A stretch of 64,000 nucleotides of DNA from Terripilifer ovatus (GTDB taxonomy: Bacteria; Pseudomonadota; Alphaproteobacteria; Rhizobiales; Beijerinckiaceae), in NCBI GenBank assembly GCA_029222685.1, contig JARHVB010000086.1, positions 186,001-250,000 on the forward strand, read 5' to 3'. Under the pieces are notes generated by a model. The model was not told the origin of the DNA. It was given only the letters and a program-made list of their open reading frames with translations, and did no database searches. Below are positions 46,236 to 55,865 of the stretch, in pieces (the first letter of the stretch is position 1; the number at the start of each line of letters is the position of its first letter). The translations under genes were made by a program, and so were the position numbers.

Positions 46236-46998
46236 CGGTCACCCATTCGCGTCCGAGATAGGCCTTGATCACATCACGGTTCTGGCTGACAGCCTCCGGC
46301 GTACCCTCCGCGATCTTCTCGCCATGATGAACGACGACGATCTGATCCGACACCCCCATCACGACATTCATGTTGTGCTCGACCAGGACGATAGTGATCT
46401 TCTGCTTTTGCAATCGGCGCACCAATGTCGAGAACCGCGACGATTCCTCTGCATTCAAGCCGCTGGACGGCTCGTCCAGCAGCAACAGGCGCGGGCGTGC
46501 CGCCAATCCGACCGCGATTTCCAGCAACCGCTGCTCGCCGTAGGACAGCTCCTGCGCGAGATATTCGGATTTGCTGTGCAGGCCGACCATTTCGAGAATG
46601 TCGGCAACTTCCAAGACCGAGTTCTTGACGAAGGCCGCGACCTCGGCCTTGCCGGTCAGGACGCTGAAGAGGCTCGGCTGGAAATTGTTCAGCAGGCCGA
46701 TGCGCACGCATTCCATGACCGTCAGCGCCGGAAACACTTCGGTTTTCTGGAACGTCCGGATCAGGCCGTGTTTTGCGATCCTGTGCGGCAACAGCCCCGT
46801 AACAACAGAGCCGGCAAACCTGACCTGCCCTGCCGTCGGCTTTTGAAAGCCGGTCACGATGTTGAAAAGCGTCGTTTTGCCCGCGCCATTGGGGCCGATC
46901 ACACTGACGACCTGTCCCTCCGGCACCGAAAACGAGATGCCTTTCAGAGCCGCGATGCCGCCGAAATTCATAAAGATGTTGTCGACGTCAAGCAGCAT
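46222..46998 (-). CDS. livG: Branched-chain amino-acid-type ABC transporter ATPase (LivG type)
   Basis: 258 residues. Walker A GPNGAGKTTLFNIVTGF, signature LSYGEQRLLEIA, Walker B LLLLDEPSSGLNA and IVLVEHNMNVVMG. ATG 46998 gives the normal start MLLDVDNIFMNFGGI; an upstream in-frame stretch lacks family sequence. It overlaps livM by 11 bases and livF by 14. Confidence 0.93.
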   Translation of the reverse strand: MLLDVDNIFMNFGGIAALKGISFSVPEGQVVSVIGPNGAGKTTLFNIVTGFQKPTAGQVRFAGSVVTGLLPHRIAKHGLIRTFQKTEVFPALTVMECVRIGLLNNFQPSLFSVLTGKAEVAAFVKNSVLEVADILEMVGLHSKSEYLAQELSYGEQRLLEIAVGLAARPRLLLLDEPSSGLNAEESSRFSTLVRRLQKQKITIVLVEHNMNVVMGVSDQIVVVHHGEKIAEGTPEAVSQNRDVIKAYLGREWVTDAVG

Positions 46999-47992
46999 GG
47001 TCGCGGCTCCGCAGACGCAGAAAGGCCGGACGCAGCCAGCGTGACCACAATTCGACAATACCGTTGGGGAAAGCCAGCACGGTTGCCAGCAGGACGACGC
47101 CCACAAGAACCAGTCGGTATTGCGCGACGACGCGCAGATATTCGGGCAGGAACGTGAAGGCTATGGCGCCGACGATCGGCCCGAGGATCGTCGCCTTGCC
47201 GCCGATCACCACCATCACCAGCATCGTCACGGTGTAGGAAAAAAAGAACAGGTCGGGACTGACGAAGCCTGTGTAGTGGGCATAGAGAGAGCCCGCGATG
47301 CCGGCGAAGAATGCGCCAACGACGAAAGCGATCATCGCATGGCGAAACGCGCTGACCCCGACGGACTCGCCCAGGTTTTCGTTTTCCCGCAATGCCAGCA
47401 ATCCCCAGCCGATGGGGGAATGGACGATGCGCGCGACCGTCCAGACGCAGATGGCTGCGCCACCGACGGCCAGGAAATAGAAGGCGGTCTTGGATGCGAA
47501 GTCGATCGTGCCGACGCCGGGGATCGTGATGACCGGAGCCGCAATGCCCGGCAATCCCATTTGCCCGCGCGTCAGGTCCACCGCGTTCACGGCGATCAGA
47601 CGCATGATTTCAACAAATGCCAGCGACGTAATAACGAAACGATGACCCCGAACCTTGAGGAAAAGAGAGCCGACGCAGATCGCGGCAATTGCGCTTACGA
47701 TTCCGGCTGCGGGCAAGCCAACCCACATCGAAAACTTGAAATTCATAAAGAGCAGCGCGGACGTATAGGCGCCGATGCCGAAGAAGGCTGCGTGAGCGAG
47801 GGACAGAAGCCCTCCATAGCCCATGATCAGTGAAAGGCTCGACGAAAGGATTACGAAGATCGCCGAGACGATCAGCAGATGCAATTCGTACCCCGTCAGG
47901 CCGATGAACGGCAAAGCGACGAGGACAGCCGCAAGGACCGGCCAGCGCAGGAACAATCCGGTGCGCGGATCAAGATTTCTTGAAAAGGCCAT
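46988..47992 (-). CDS. livM: Branched-chain amino-acid-type ABC permease (LivM type)
   Basis: 334 residues, about nine membrane helices. LIMGYGGLLSLAHAAFFGIG is the conserved LivM/LivH motif (GyxGxxSLahaaf.GiG), and GVSAFRHAMIAFVVGAFFAG fits the permease core with EAA-like loop. Overlaps both neighbours on the minus strand. Together with livH it forms the pore. Confidence 0.93.
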   Translation of the reverse strand: MAFSRNLDPRTGLFLRWPVLAAVLVALPFIGLTGYELHLLIVSAIFVILSSSLSLIMGYGGLLSLAHAAFFGIGAYTSALLFMNFKFSMWVGLPAAGIVSAIAAICVGSLFLKVRGHRFVITSLAFVEIMRLIAVNAVDLTRGQMGLPGIAAPVITIPGVGTIDFASKTAFYFLAVGGAAICVWTVARIVHSPIGWGLLALRENENLGESVGVSAFRHAMIAFVVGAFFAGIAGSLYAHYTGFVSPDLFFFSYTVTMLVMVVIGGKATILGPIVGAIAFTFLPEYLRVVAQYRLVLVGVVLLATVLAFPNGIVELWSRWLRPAFLRLRSRDHAA

Positions 47993-48830
47993 CGGGACGA
48001 TACAGCATGATAATGATCACGAGGACGAAGCCGATTGCGTCTTTATAGGCCGAGGAGACAACCGTCCCCAGACTTTCGGCAACGCCTAAAAAGATCCCGC
48101 CGACGATGCTGCCGGGAATGCTGCCAAGACCTCCAAGGATGACGACAATAAAAGCTTTGAGCGATTCCGTCGCGCCCATGGCCGGCTGAACAAAGAAGAT
48201 CGCGCCGAGAAGCGCGCCTCCCAATGCGGCGAGGCCGGCGCCCAGGGCGAAGGTGATGCCGCGCATGCGATCGATCGGAATGGCGACCAGGGCCGCCGCC
48301 TCCGTCTGCTGGAACGTCGCGCGCATCGCCGTTCCGTAGAGCGTGTGATTCAGGAACACATACATCAACACAAGCGTCGCTGCGGTGACGGCGACGGCGA
48401 AAAGCCGCGCTTCCGTCGTGAAGATCGGACCTAACTGCAGGGGAAAAGCCGAAAACGATGTCGGAATGGCCTGTGGCTGCGGCCCGAAGAAAATGAGCGC
48501 GCCATTCTGCAGGATCAGGCCAAGGCCGATCGTCGCAAGAACGCTGGACATCGCCGACTTCAGGCGCAACTGCCGGAACACCACGCGCTCGAGAAGAAAC
48601 CCGAGACCTGTCACGACCGCAACGGAAACCGGCACAGCGACGAGATAAGGGGCATTGAGCTTCGCGGCGATGAAATAAGTGATGCAGCCGCCCAGCATGT
48701 AAAATTCGCCATGGGCGAAATTGGCGATGTTCATGATGCCGAAGATCATCGTCATGCCGATCGCCACCAACGCGTAGCTCATCCCGATAAGCAGGCCGTT
48801 GAAGACGAACTGGGGAAGAAGATCGAGCAT
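47970..48830 (-). CDS. livH: Branched-chain amino-acid-type ABC permease (LivH type)
   Basis: 286 residues, about eight membrane helices. FNGLLIGMSYALVAIGMTMI, IMNIANFAHGEFYMLGGC and GLGSIPGSIVGGIFLGVAES are typical LivH motifs. First gene of a minus-strand operon of at least eight genes (livH-M-G-F-K, oxygenase, aminotransferase, oxygenase). Its start at 48830 faces the SDR gene at 48943 across a 112-base divergent promoter. Confidence 0.93.
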   Translation of the reverse strand: MLDLLPQFVFNGLLIGMSYALVAIGMTMIFGIMNIANFAHGEFYMLGGCITYFIAAKLNAPYLVAVPVSVAVVTGLGFLLERVVFRQLRLKSAMSSVLATIGLGLILQNGALIFFGPQPQAIPTSFSAFPLQLGPIFTTEARLFAVAVTAATLVLMYVFLNHTLYGTAMRATFQQTEAAALVAIPIDRMRGITFALGAGLAALGGALLGAIFFVQPAMGATESLKAFIVVILGGLGSIPGSIVGGIFLGVAESLGTVVSSAYKDAIGFVLVIIIMLYRPDGLFKKS

Positions 48831-48856
48831 TCGTGCGATCCAGCCGATTTGATTTC

Positions 48857-48926
48857 TGTACGCTAGAAGGATTTTTGCATGGACACAAGCCTAAATTTGC
48901 GTACATTAAATCGTAGTATGCGCACA
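48857..48926. promoter_or_regulatory. Divergent promoter with inverted repeats, candidate GntR operator
   Basis: TGTACGC (48857-48863) and GCGTACA (48899-48905) are perfect inverse copies 35 bases apart, followed by GTATGCGCACA (48916-48926). They lie between the livH operon and the SDR/GntR operon, where a GntR (VanR/FCD) regulator encoded at 49764 would be expected to bind. The match to any known operator consensus is not shown. Confidence 0.4.
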
Positions 48927-48942
48927 TGTTAGGCAGAGCGAC

Positions 48943-49731
48943 ATGAATCTGGGATATGAAGGCAAAGTCGTCGTCGTCACCGCGGGAAGCGGCGGCCTTG
49001 GCAGATCGATCGCGGAAGAATTTGCGTCGGAAGGAGCGACGGTCGTCATCGCGGCCCGCAACAAGGAGCGGTTGCAAGCAGCCGCCGACCAGATCGCTGC
49101 AAAGACGGGTGTCACACCGTTGATCCAGCTTGCGGACTGCACGGTGGAAAGCGACATCGCGGCCTTGGTCGCCGACACCGTTTCGCGGTGCGGCCGCATC
49201 GACGTGATGCTGTGCAATTCCGTCGGGCCGCGCACAGCGCCGTTCGAAGATATGACCGACGCACTATGGCGCGAGGCTTTCGAGACAAAGATACTGGCGC
49301 AGATCCGCTGCGCGCGTGAGGCCTTTCGGGTGATGAAGGAACAGCGCTCGGGCTGCATCCTCTTCATGGCCGGAACACACGGCCGGCAACCGCGCACGTA
49401 TTCCGTCACGGCAGGCGTTTCCAATGCAGCGCTCATCAACGCCAGCAAGGTTTTGGCCGAGGCTGCGGCGCCCTATGATATCCGCGTCAACGTCATCAAT
49501 CCCGGTCCGATCGAGACGGAGCGGATGGTCTATCTGGTGAAGGAGAAAGCGACCGAGCTTGGAATTTCAGAGCCGGCCGCGAAACGCATCCTCGCCGACG
49601 TGACTTTGCTCAAACGCTTCGGCCTGCCGGAAGAGGTCGCAGCCGCGGTGGTGTTTCTCGCCTCCGCCCGCGCCAGTTTCGTGACGGGAACGATGCTGGA
49701 CATCGATGGCGGACAAGTGCAAGCGATCTAG
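48943..49731 (+). CDS. SDR-fold protein with altered catalytic site
   Basis: 262 residues with the SDR cofactor motif TAGSGGLGRSI (about 12-22) and the end TGTMLDIDGGQVQ. Where the active-site tyrosine and lysine (YxxxK) precede AAL, this protein reads AGVSNAALIN, so Tyr is Ala and Lys is Asn; the usual serine position is also altered (MAGTHGR). It may be a divergent-site SDR or an NAD(P)-binding partner protein. ATG 48943 has a GGCAGAGCG region upstream. First gene of the plus-strand arm of the island. Confidence 0.8.
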   Translation: MNLGYEGKVVVVTAGSGGLGRSIAEEFASEGATVVIAARNKERLQAAADQIAAKTGVTPLIQLADCTVESDIAALVADTVSRCGRIDVMLCNSVGPRTAPFEDMTDALWREAFETKILAQIRCAREAFRVMKEQRSGCILFMAGTHGRQPRTYSVTAGVSNAALINASKVLAEAAAPYDIRVNVINPGPIETERMVYLVKEKATELGISEPAAKRILADVTLLKRFGLPEEVAAAVVFLASARASFVTGTMLDIDGGQVQAI

Positions 49732-49763
49732 GCGGAGTGGGCGCGGCAAAGCATAAGGTCTTG

Positions 49764-50498
49764 ATGATGGTGCAAGCAAAAAAGACTACGGTGTCTGTCA
49801 AAGCGGCCGTGAAGACCCGCAATACCAGGGGCGAGGAATTGCGGGCTATCCTTGAAGAGGCGATCATTCAGGGTGAGTATCCGCCGGGTGCGCGCCTGGA
49901 AGAGCAGGAACTGGCCGAACGTTATAAGATGTCGCGCACGCCTGTGCGCGAGACGTTGCGGCTTCTCGCCTCCACGGGCCTCGTCGAGATGCGGGCGCGG
50001 CAAGGCGCCGTGGTGGCAACGCTGCCCATTCCAAAATTGATCGAGATGTTTCAGGTCATGGCCGAACTGGAGGGATTGTGCGCGAGACTGGCCGCGCGGC
50101 GTTGCCTTCCCCAGAAGCTGCGCGAGATCGAGGAACATCACAGGGCTTGCGCGGACGGCGTGGGCGCGAACGATCCGGAAGCCTTCTATGCCGCGGATCG
50201 CGTTTTTCACGATTCGATCTACGAGGCGTCCGGCAGCCAGTTCCTGCAGGAATCGGTGCGAACCCTTCGCAATCGCGTGTCGCCGTACCGGCGCTACGTG
50301 ACCTATCAGCCTGGCCGGATGCTTGAGTCGGTCCGCGAGCACGAACTGGTCGTCGATGCCATACGCCGCGGCGATGGCGAAGAGGCGCATCGTGCGATGC
50401 GCGATCATGTCAATCTTCTGGGCGACCGGTTTGCCGACTTTGTTTCATCGCTGCCCTTCGGCATGGGCCACGCCGAGACAAAACTCATCGCCTCATAG
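49764..50498 (+). CDS. GntR family transcriptional regulator (FCD/VanR-like)
   Basis: 244 residues. N-terminal winged helix (about 20-85) with GEYPPGARLEEQELAERYKM and SRTPVRETLRLLASTGLVE; C-terminal all-helical FCD ligand domain (about 95-230) with FHDSIYEASGSQFLQ (candidate metal His), VREHELVVDAIRRGD and AHRAMRDHVN. Such regulators respond to carboxylic or amino-acid ligands and usually repress adjacent catabolic genes. Probably controls both arms of the 41-52.6 kb island. ATG 49764 (or 49767) has AAGGTC upstream. Confidence 0.9.
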   Translation: MMVQAKKTTVSVKAAVKTRNTRGEELRAILEEAIIQGEYPPGARLEEQELAERYKMSRTPVRETLRLLASTGLVEMRARQGAVVATLPIPKLIEMFQVMAELEGLCARLAARRCLPQKLREIEEHHRACADGVGANDPEAFYAADRVFHDSIYEASGSQFLQESVRTLRNRVSPYRRYVTYQPGRMLESVREHELVVDAIRRGDGEEAHRAMRDHVNLLGDRFADFVSSLPFGMGHAETKLIAS

Positions 50499-50510
50499 GA
50501 AAGATCGGCC

Positions 50511-51398
50511 ATGAGCTATGCGACAACTGCCGACGGCGTGCGCCTCTACACCGAAGAAACCGGTTCGGGTACACCGATCGTTTTCGTCCATGAATTCGGC
50601 GACAACTATCACTCCTGGGATCATCAGGTCGAGTTTTTCTCCCGCCGCTACCGCTGCATTACCTTTGCGGCGCGCGGCTATCCGCCGTCGGACGTGCCGC
50701 AGAATGTCGATGCTTATTCGCAGGCGCTTGCCATGCAGGATATTCTTGCCGTCATGGACCATCACGAGGTGCCGCGCGCGCATGTCATCGGGTGCTCGAT
50801 GGGCGGGTTCGCGGCGCTGCATTTCGGTTTGAACCATCCCGACCGGGCGCTTTCGCTGGTGGCCGCCGGAGCCGGCTATGGTGCCGAAAAGGCGCATGAA
50901 CAGTATTTCCGCGATGTCTCGAACCAGGTCGCCGAGCGGTTTGAAACCCTGGGCAGCAAGGCATTCTCGAGCATCTACGGCTCGGGTGCTTCGCGCGTTC
51001 AGTACCAGAACAAGAACCCCGCCGGCTGGCAGCGCTTCATCGCGCGCCTGGCGCAACATGATTCGCGCGGCGCGGCCAATACGATGCGTGGCGTCCAGGC
51101 GCGCCGTCCGTCGCTCTATGATCTCGAGGCCGGGTTCCGGAACATGGCGGTGCCGACCCTTATCGTGGTCGGCGACGAAGACGATCATTGCCTGCAGCCC
51201 GGCATTTTTCTCAAGCGCACCATTCCGGCCAGCGGCCTCATGGTCGTGCCGAAGAGCGGCCATGCCGTCAATCTGGAAGAGCCGACAGTCTTCAATCAGG
51301 CGGTCGCCGAATTTCTTGCGATGGTCGAAGCGGGCCGCTGGGCTCCGCGCGATCCGCGCGCCAGAGCCGAGCAGATCATGCAGGTCGGCGCGCCATGA
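50511..51398 (+). CDS. Alpha/beta hydrolase
   Basis: 295 residues. IVFVHEFGDNYHSWDHQ carries the oxyanion region, IGCSMGGFAAL the nucleophile elbow (Ser in GCSMG), GDEDDH the acid and SGHAVNLEEP the His. This form is seen in hydrolases of lactone, carbamate or ring-opened intermediates. It overlaps the next gene by 4 bases (ATGA), so it is translationally coupled to the amidohydrolase. Substrate not evident. Confidence 0.88.
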   Translation: MSYATTADGVRLYTEETGSGTPIVFVHEFGDNYHSWDHQVEFFSRRYRCITFAARGYPPSDVPQNVDAYSQALAMQDILAVMDHHEVPRAHVIGCSMGGFAALHFGLNHPDRALSLVAAGAGYGAEKAHEQYFRDVSNQVAERFETLGSKAFSSIYGSGASRVQYQNKNPAGWQRFIARLAQHDSRGAANTMRGVQARRPSLYDLEAGFRNMAVPTLIVVGDEDDHCLQPGIFLKRTIPASGLMVVPKSGHAVNLEEPTVFNQAVAEFLAMVEAGRWAPRDPRARAEQIMQVGAP

Positions 51399-52642
51399 CT
51401 CGTTTCGGCCGGATCGCCGCCTGCATCGACGAAGACCGGCTCTGGCAGCGACACGAGGATCTTGCCCGCTTCGGTGCGACGGAGCGCGGCGGCGTCAACC
51501 GGCAAGCCTTGTCCGAGGCCGATTTCGCGGCGCAGCGACAGCTCATCGCCTGGGCGCAGGCGCTCGATCTGTCGCCGTCCGCGGATGCGGCGGGCAATCT
51601 GTTCCTGCGGATGGAAGGGCGCGACAACAACCTGCCGCCGGTGCTTTCGGGCTCGCATATCGACTCACAGCCGACGGGCGGCAAATACGACGGTACCTTC
51701 GGCGTGCTGGCCGGGCTCGAGGTCGTTGCCGCCATGCGCGAGGCGCACGTACAGCCGCTCCGGCCTCTCGATATCGTCGCGTGGATGAATGAAGAAGGGT
51801 CTCGCTTCGCCCCCGGCATGATGGGGTCGGAGGCTTTCGCCGGCGTCCGCCCTTTGCAAACGATTCTGGACGTCAAAGACGGCGCGGGCATATCCGTCGC
51901 CGAAGCCCTCAAACATCGTCTCGACCTGCCGCAAAGACCGCTGGGATTCCCGATCGCCGCCTTCATCGAGGCGCACATCGAGCAGGGACCGGAACTGGAA
52001 ATCACGCAGCGCCAGATCGGCACCGTCACCGGCATCCAGGGCAAGAAGACGTTCAGCGTCTCGATCCTGGGCGAGGAAGGCCATGCCGGAACGACGCCGC
52101 GGCGCGTCCGGAAAGATGCATTGGCGAGTGCCGCCGGCATCATCCACGCGCTTCATCGCGAAATCCGCGACGATGAAGATCAGGTCCGTTTCACGATCGG
52201 GCGTTTGACGGTCGTCCCCAATGCGCCATCTGTCATACCAGGACGAGTCACGTTTTCCGTTGACCTCCGGCATCCGCTGCAATCATCTCTCGAAGCCTTC
52301 GGCCAGCGGCTCGTCGAGATCGTGGAAAGTTCGGCGGCGCCGTGTACGGCGACGATCGAACGGCTGGTCGACGCGCCCTCGCTTGTCTTTCCTGCCGCCA
52401 TTCAGGATCTCATCAGGGACAGCGCGTCAAAACTCGGCATATCGAACATGGATATGCCATCGGCAGCGGGCCATGACGCGCGCAATGTCCATGTCGTCGC
52501 CCCCTCCGGAATGATCTTCATACCCTGCGAAAAGGGCATCAGCCATAACGAGGCGGAGGCCGTGTCGCGGGCGGACCTCGCTGCCGGAGCAAGAGTTCTT
52601 GCCGAAGTGCTGGCCCAGCTCACCGACATGACCGAGATCTGA
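51395..52642 (+). CDS. Zn-dependent amidohydrolase of the N-carbamoyl-L-amino-acid hydrolase/allantoate family (M20-like)
   Basis: 415 residues. Metal ligands and hinge motifs are visible in LSGSHIDSQPTGGKYDGTFG (His, Asp), MNEEGSRFAPGMMGSEAFAG (Glu), FIEAHIEQGPELE (His) and SAAGHDARN (His). The family cleaves N-carbamoyl amino acids, allantoate or ureidoglycolate-like ureido compounds, releasing ammonia and CO2. ATG 51395 overlaps the hydrolase stop. Its presence suggests the imported compound carries a ureido, carbamoyl or amide group. Confidence 0.88.
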   Translation: MTRFGRIAACIDEDRLWQRHEDLARFGATERGGVNRQALSEADFAAQRQLIAWAQALDLSPSADAAGNLFLRMEGRDNNLPPVLSGSHIDSQPTGGKYDGTFGVLAGLEVVAAMREAHVQPLRPLDIVAWMNEEGSRFAPGMMGSEAFAGVRPLQTILDVKDGAGISVAEALKHRLDLPQRPLGFPIAAFIEAHIEQGPELEITQRQIGTVTGIQGKKTFSVSILGEEGHAGTTPRRVRKDALASAAGIIHALHREIRDDEDQVRFTIGRLTVVPNAPSVIPGRVTFSVDLRHPLQSSLEAFGQRLVEIVESSAAPCTATIERLVDAPSLVFPAAIQDLIRDSASKLGISNMDMPSAAGHDARNVHVVAPSGMIFIPCEKGISHNEAEAVSRADLAAGARVLAEVLAQLTDMTEI

Positions 52643-52650
52643 TTAGCGCC

Positions 52651-53820
52651 TCATTTCGCCGTAACGCGGCCCGTTTCATCCGCGCGGAAGGTTCCTGATG
52701 TCTTGCCGCCGAGGCTGCCGTTGCGCAGCCAGTCGAGCGAGGCCCGGTGCAGCACCCGGCGCTGCTTTTCCCAGACGACGAAATGGGTCGCGGCGGCAAT
52801 ACCGAGGAACACCTTCTGGGCCGCGCCGAGATCGGCGAAGAGATCGACATTGGATTTCGTCAACTCGTCCTGCTCGCCGACCATGAGCAATGTCGGCACG
52901 GTGATCTTCTTCGCCGCATTGGCATTCCAGCCCCAATAGGTGCGCGTCGGCGCGCGCAGGGCGCCGCTGCCCCAGGTGGCGGCGAGCGGATCGGCCGGGC
53001 CGTTCAGCGCCCATATATAATCGGGCATGCCCGGCTCGATGGTGTCGGGAAATTTCGATGTGCCGAGCCAGCGCTGATCGATGCCGACGGCGCGCGTCTG
53101 GATCGTCACCGGCACGCCGGCCTTCGGCAAGGGCGGCGCCGTGTCGGGATTTTTGCGGTTGTAGTTGGACGAGGCCAGAATGACGTAGCGGTCGACCTTC
53201 TGGGGAAAGCGCGAAACGAACGTGCCGGTCCTGATGCCGCCGCCCGACCAGCCAATGAGGGAAATCTTGTCGACCTTGCGTAGCTTGCGGATGTAGTCGA
53301 CGACGGCGTTCACATCCGCCGTCTCGCTGTCGGAGTTGACCAGTTCGAACTTGTATTTCGGCTCGCAGACGTCCGGCAGCGTCTTCGGTATCAGCAATTT
53401 CTGCTGCGCCGGCGACAGATTGCACGGATCGTCCATCATCGGATGGCCGGAGCGGCCATAGCCGGTCATGTCCATGGCGAAGACATCGAAGCCGGCGCGG
53501 GCGAGAAATTCCATCCAGCTATAGTCGCGATAGGGCACGTCGAAAGCGAGCGTCGAGGGCGAATAGCCGCCGTGGACGAAGAGCACGACCTTGCGATCGA
53601 AGGCCTCGCCCTGCCCGGCCTCGAGCAATTTCGCGCCGATCTTTTCGCGCACGAACAGATCGATCTTCTGGCCGGCGATGGCGGGCACGGTCGAGGTGTG
53701 ATCGATGAGACGGTCGATGGTCAGGAGATTGCCCGATTGCGCATCCGCCGCCATCGGCAGGCTGGACATTGCCATCGCCGCCGACGCCAGCATTCCCCGC
53801 GTGAAATCGATCATCCGCAT
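52651..53820 (-). CDS. Exported alpha/beta hydrolase
   Basis: 389 residues with a signal peptide (MLASAAMAMSSLPMAADAQ). VVLFVHGGYSPSTLAFDVPY (HG oxyanion), MDMTGYGRSG, the nucleophile LIGWSGGGIRTG, LLMVGEQDELTKS (acid) and AAATHFVVWEKQ (His) form a full triad. Extended cap loops with two extra cysteines. Start ATG 53820 follows GGGAGGAG. Periplasmic esterase or similar; unrelated in operon terms to the island. Confidence 0.88.
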   Translation of the reverse strand: MRMIDFTRGMLASAAMAMSSLPMAADAQSGNLLTIDRLIDHTSTVPAIAGQKIDLFVREKIGAKLLEAGQGEAFDRKVVLFVHGGYSPSTLAFDVPYRDYSWMEFLARAGFDVFAMDMTGYGRSGHPMMDDPCNLSPAQQKLLIPKTLPDVCEPKYKFELVNSDSETADVNAVVDYIRKLRKVDKISLIGWSGGGIRTGTFVSRFPQKVDRYVILASSNYNRKNPDTAPPLPKAGVPVTIQTRAVGIDQRWLGTSKFPDTIEPGMPDYIWALNGPADPLAATWGSGALRAPTRTYWGWNANAAKKITVPTLLMVGEQDELTKSNVDLFADLGAAQKVFLGIAAATHFVVWEKQRRVLHRASLDWLRNGSLGGKTSGTFRADETGRVTAK

Positions 53821-53886
53821 GTGCTCCTCCCGCCGTTGCAGCGAAGCTTAGTGGGTCTTTGCAGAAGCGTCGATACGCCAGTCCGC

Positions 53887-54915
53887 CTAATTCGGCTTGG
53901 AAGCCACCTTGGCCTGTTCGAACGTCGCCATGTCGTTATGGCAGGCGACGGCCGCCTTGATCAGGCCGACGGCGAGCGCGGCGCCGCTGCCTTCGCCGAG
54001 CCGCATGCCGAGATCGAGCAGCGGCTTCTTGCCGAGACGGCTGAGCACTTCGCCATGAGCGCCCTCGGACGAGAGATGGCCGGCGATGCAATGATCGATG
54101 CTGGACGGATCGAGCGCATGCAGGATGGCGGCGGCCGCCGTCACCACATAGCCGTCGAGCACGACGGGAATGCGCTCCATCCGCGCCGCCATGATGGCGC
54201 CGGCCAGCGCGCAGATTTCGCGGCCGCCGACCCGGCGCATGACTTCCAGCGGATCGCGCAGATGGGCCTTGTGCAGGGCCACTGCCTTCTCGACGGCGGC
54301 GGCCTTGCGGTTCAGCCCGGCATCATCGACGCCGGTGCCGCGCCCGACCCAGTCGCGCGCTTCGCCGCCATAGAGCGCGTGGTAGATGGCGGCGGCGATG
54401 GTGGTGTTGGCGATGCCCATTTCGCCCAGGCAGAGCAGGTCGGCGCCGCCCGCGATCGCCTCCATGCCGAAGGCGAAGGTCGCGGCGGCCGCCTTTTCAT
54501 CCAGAGCCGCCTCCTGCGTGATGTCGCCGGTGGGAATATCGAGCGCCAGGTCGAACACTTTTAGTCCGATGTCGTAGGTGGCGCAGATCTGGTTGATCGC
54601 CGCGCCGCCGGCGGCGAAGGTCTCCAGCATCTGCCGCGTCACCGCCTGCGGATAGGCGGAGACGCCCTGCGCCGCGACGCCGTGATTGGCGGCGAACACC
54701 GCCACCATCGGGCGCAATACGGCCGGCTGCGAGCGGCCCTGCCAGGCGGCCAGCCATTCGACGATCTCCTCCATGCGGCCGAGCGCGCCGGCGGGCTTCA
54801 CCAGCTCCTGATCCCGCGCGCGCACGATGTCGACGCAGGTGTCGGAGGCCTGGGGCATTTGCGGCAGCAGCGCGCGGATATCGTCGAAGGGAAGGCCGGT
54901 GGGCGTATGGGACAT
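53887..54915 (-). CDS. cobT: Nicotinate-nucleotide-dimethylbenzimidazole phosphoribosyltransferase
   Basis: 342 residues, normal length. [50 protein letters not shown] and [17 protein letters not shown] are conserved, and the catalytic Glu is near the C-terminus ([17 protein letters not shown]). It makes alpha-ribazole phosphate for the lower ligand of vitamin B12. ATG 54915 lies in a 103-base divergent gap with cobS; no B12 riboswitch fold was seen there. Confidence 0.95.
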   Translation of the reverse strand: MSHTPTGLPFDDIRALLPQMPQASDTCVDIVRARDQELVKPAGALGRMEEIVEWLAAWQGRSQPAVLRPMVAVFAANHGVAAQGVSAYPQAVTRQMLETFAAGGAAINQICATYDIGLKVFDLALDIPTGDITQEAALDEKAAAATFAFGMEAIAGGADLLCLGEMGIANTTIAAAIYHALYGGEARDWVGRGTGVDDAGLNRKAAAVEKAVALHKAHLRDPLEVMRRVGGREICALAGAIMAARMERIPVVLDGYVVTAAAAILHALDPSSIDHCIAGHLSSEGAHGEVLSRLGKKPLLDLGMRLGEGSGAALAVGLIKAAVACHNDMATFEQAKVASKPN

Positions 54916-55018
54916 GTGGGATTCCAATTACGCGCCGGATGTAGCCGGTCGCAGGCGCGAATGCAAAAGAACGTCCACAACCGCTCGACAAGCCGTTTCC
55001 GGCAGCCGATGCTGCGCC

Positions 55019-55822
55019 ATGATCGACTTCAAAGCTTTCGCCGCGGACCTTCTCGCCTGCCTGCGGTTCTACTCGCGCCTGCCGGTGCCGTCCCTCGCCT
55101 TCGAGGCCGACCCGCACATCATGCCGGATTTTTCGCGTATCGCCCGGGTGCTGCCGGTGGCCGGCGTGATCATCGCCCTTCCGGCCACCGTGGTGCTGGC
55201 CATCGCCAGTGCCGCCGGGATTCCGGCCCTGCCGGCGAGCGGCCTGGCGCTGGCGGCGCTGGTGGCGACCACCGGGGCTTTCCATGAGGACGGACTGGCC
55301 GATACCGCCGACGGCTTCGGCGGCGGCACGACGCGCGCGCGCAAGCTGGACATCATGAAGGACAGCCGCATCGGCACCTACGGCGGCGCGGCGCTGGTGC
55401 TGTCGCTTGGCCTGCGCTGGAGCGGCCTCGCCGCCCTCATCGACATGCGCGGCACCGAGGCGGCCCTCCTGATCCTGATCGCCGCCGCCGCTTTCTCCCG
55501 CCCCCTTGGACTGACGCCGCTGTTCGCGCTCCCGCCCGCCCGGACGGATGGCGCGGCGCAGGCGGCCGGTCCGCTGCCGGCGGACGCCTACATCCTCTCT
55601 GTGGCCGGCGGCGCGGCGATCGCGCTTCTGCTGACGCTGGCGCATGTCGATCTCGGCGATACGGCATTAGGCCTCTGGCTGACCGCAAGCGCAACCGCCT
55701 TCGCCGGCGCCCTCTCCGTCACGGCGCTGTCCTACCGCCAGATCGGCGGTCAGACCGGCGACGTCGCAGGCGCCACCCAGCAGGTGGCCGAAATCGTCTT
55801 TCTTCTGGTTTTTCTGACATGA
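55019..55822 (+). CDS. cobS: Adenosylcobinamide-GDP ribazoletransferase
   Basis: 267 residues, a membrane protein with about six helices. [29 protein letters not shown] (metal-binding acidic cluster) and [18 protein letters not shown] are diagnostic. It joins GDP-cobinamide with alpha-ribazole in the last step of cobalamin synthesis. Divergent from cobT with which it completes the lower-ligand assembly. The aspartic protease gene follows 43 bases later. Confidence 0.93.
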   Translation: MIDFKAFAADLLACLRFYSRLPVPSLAFEADPHIMPDFSRIARVLPVAGVIIALPATVVLAIASAAGIPALPASGLALAALVATTGAFHEDGLADTADGFGGGTTRARKLDIMKDSRIGTYGGAALVLSLGLRWSGLAALIDMRGTEAALLILIAAAAFSRPLGLTPLFALPPARTDGAAQAAGPLPADAYILSVAGGAAIALLLTLAHVDLGDTALGLWLTASATAFAGALSVTALSYRQIGGQTGDVAGATQQVAEIVFLLVFLT

Positions 55823-55865
55823 GTCGCCATTTGAAGTCTGCAGACCCGAACCGGATGACCGCTCG

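Noticed and set aside
54916-55018. Cobalamin riboswitch between cobT and cobS
   Set aside because: Only about 100 bases separate the divergent genes and no B12-box-like sequence was seen.
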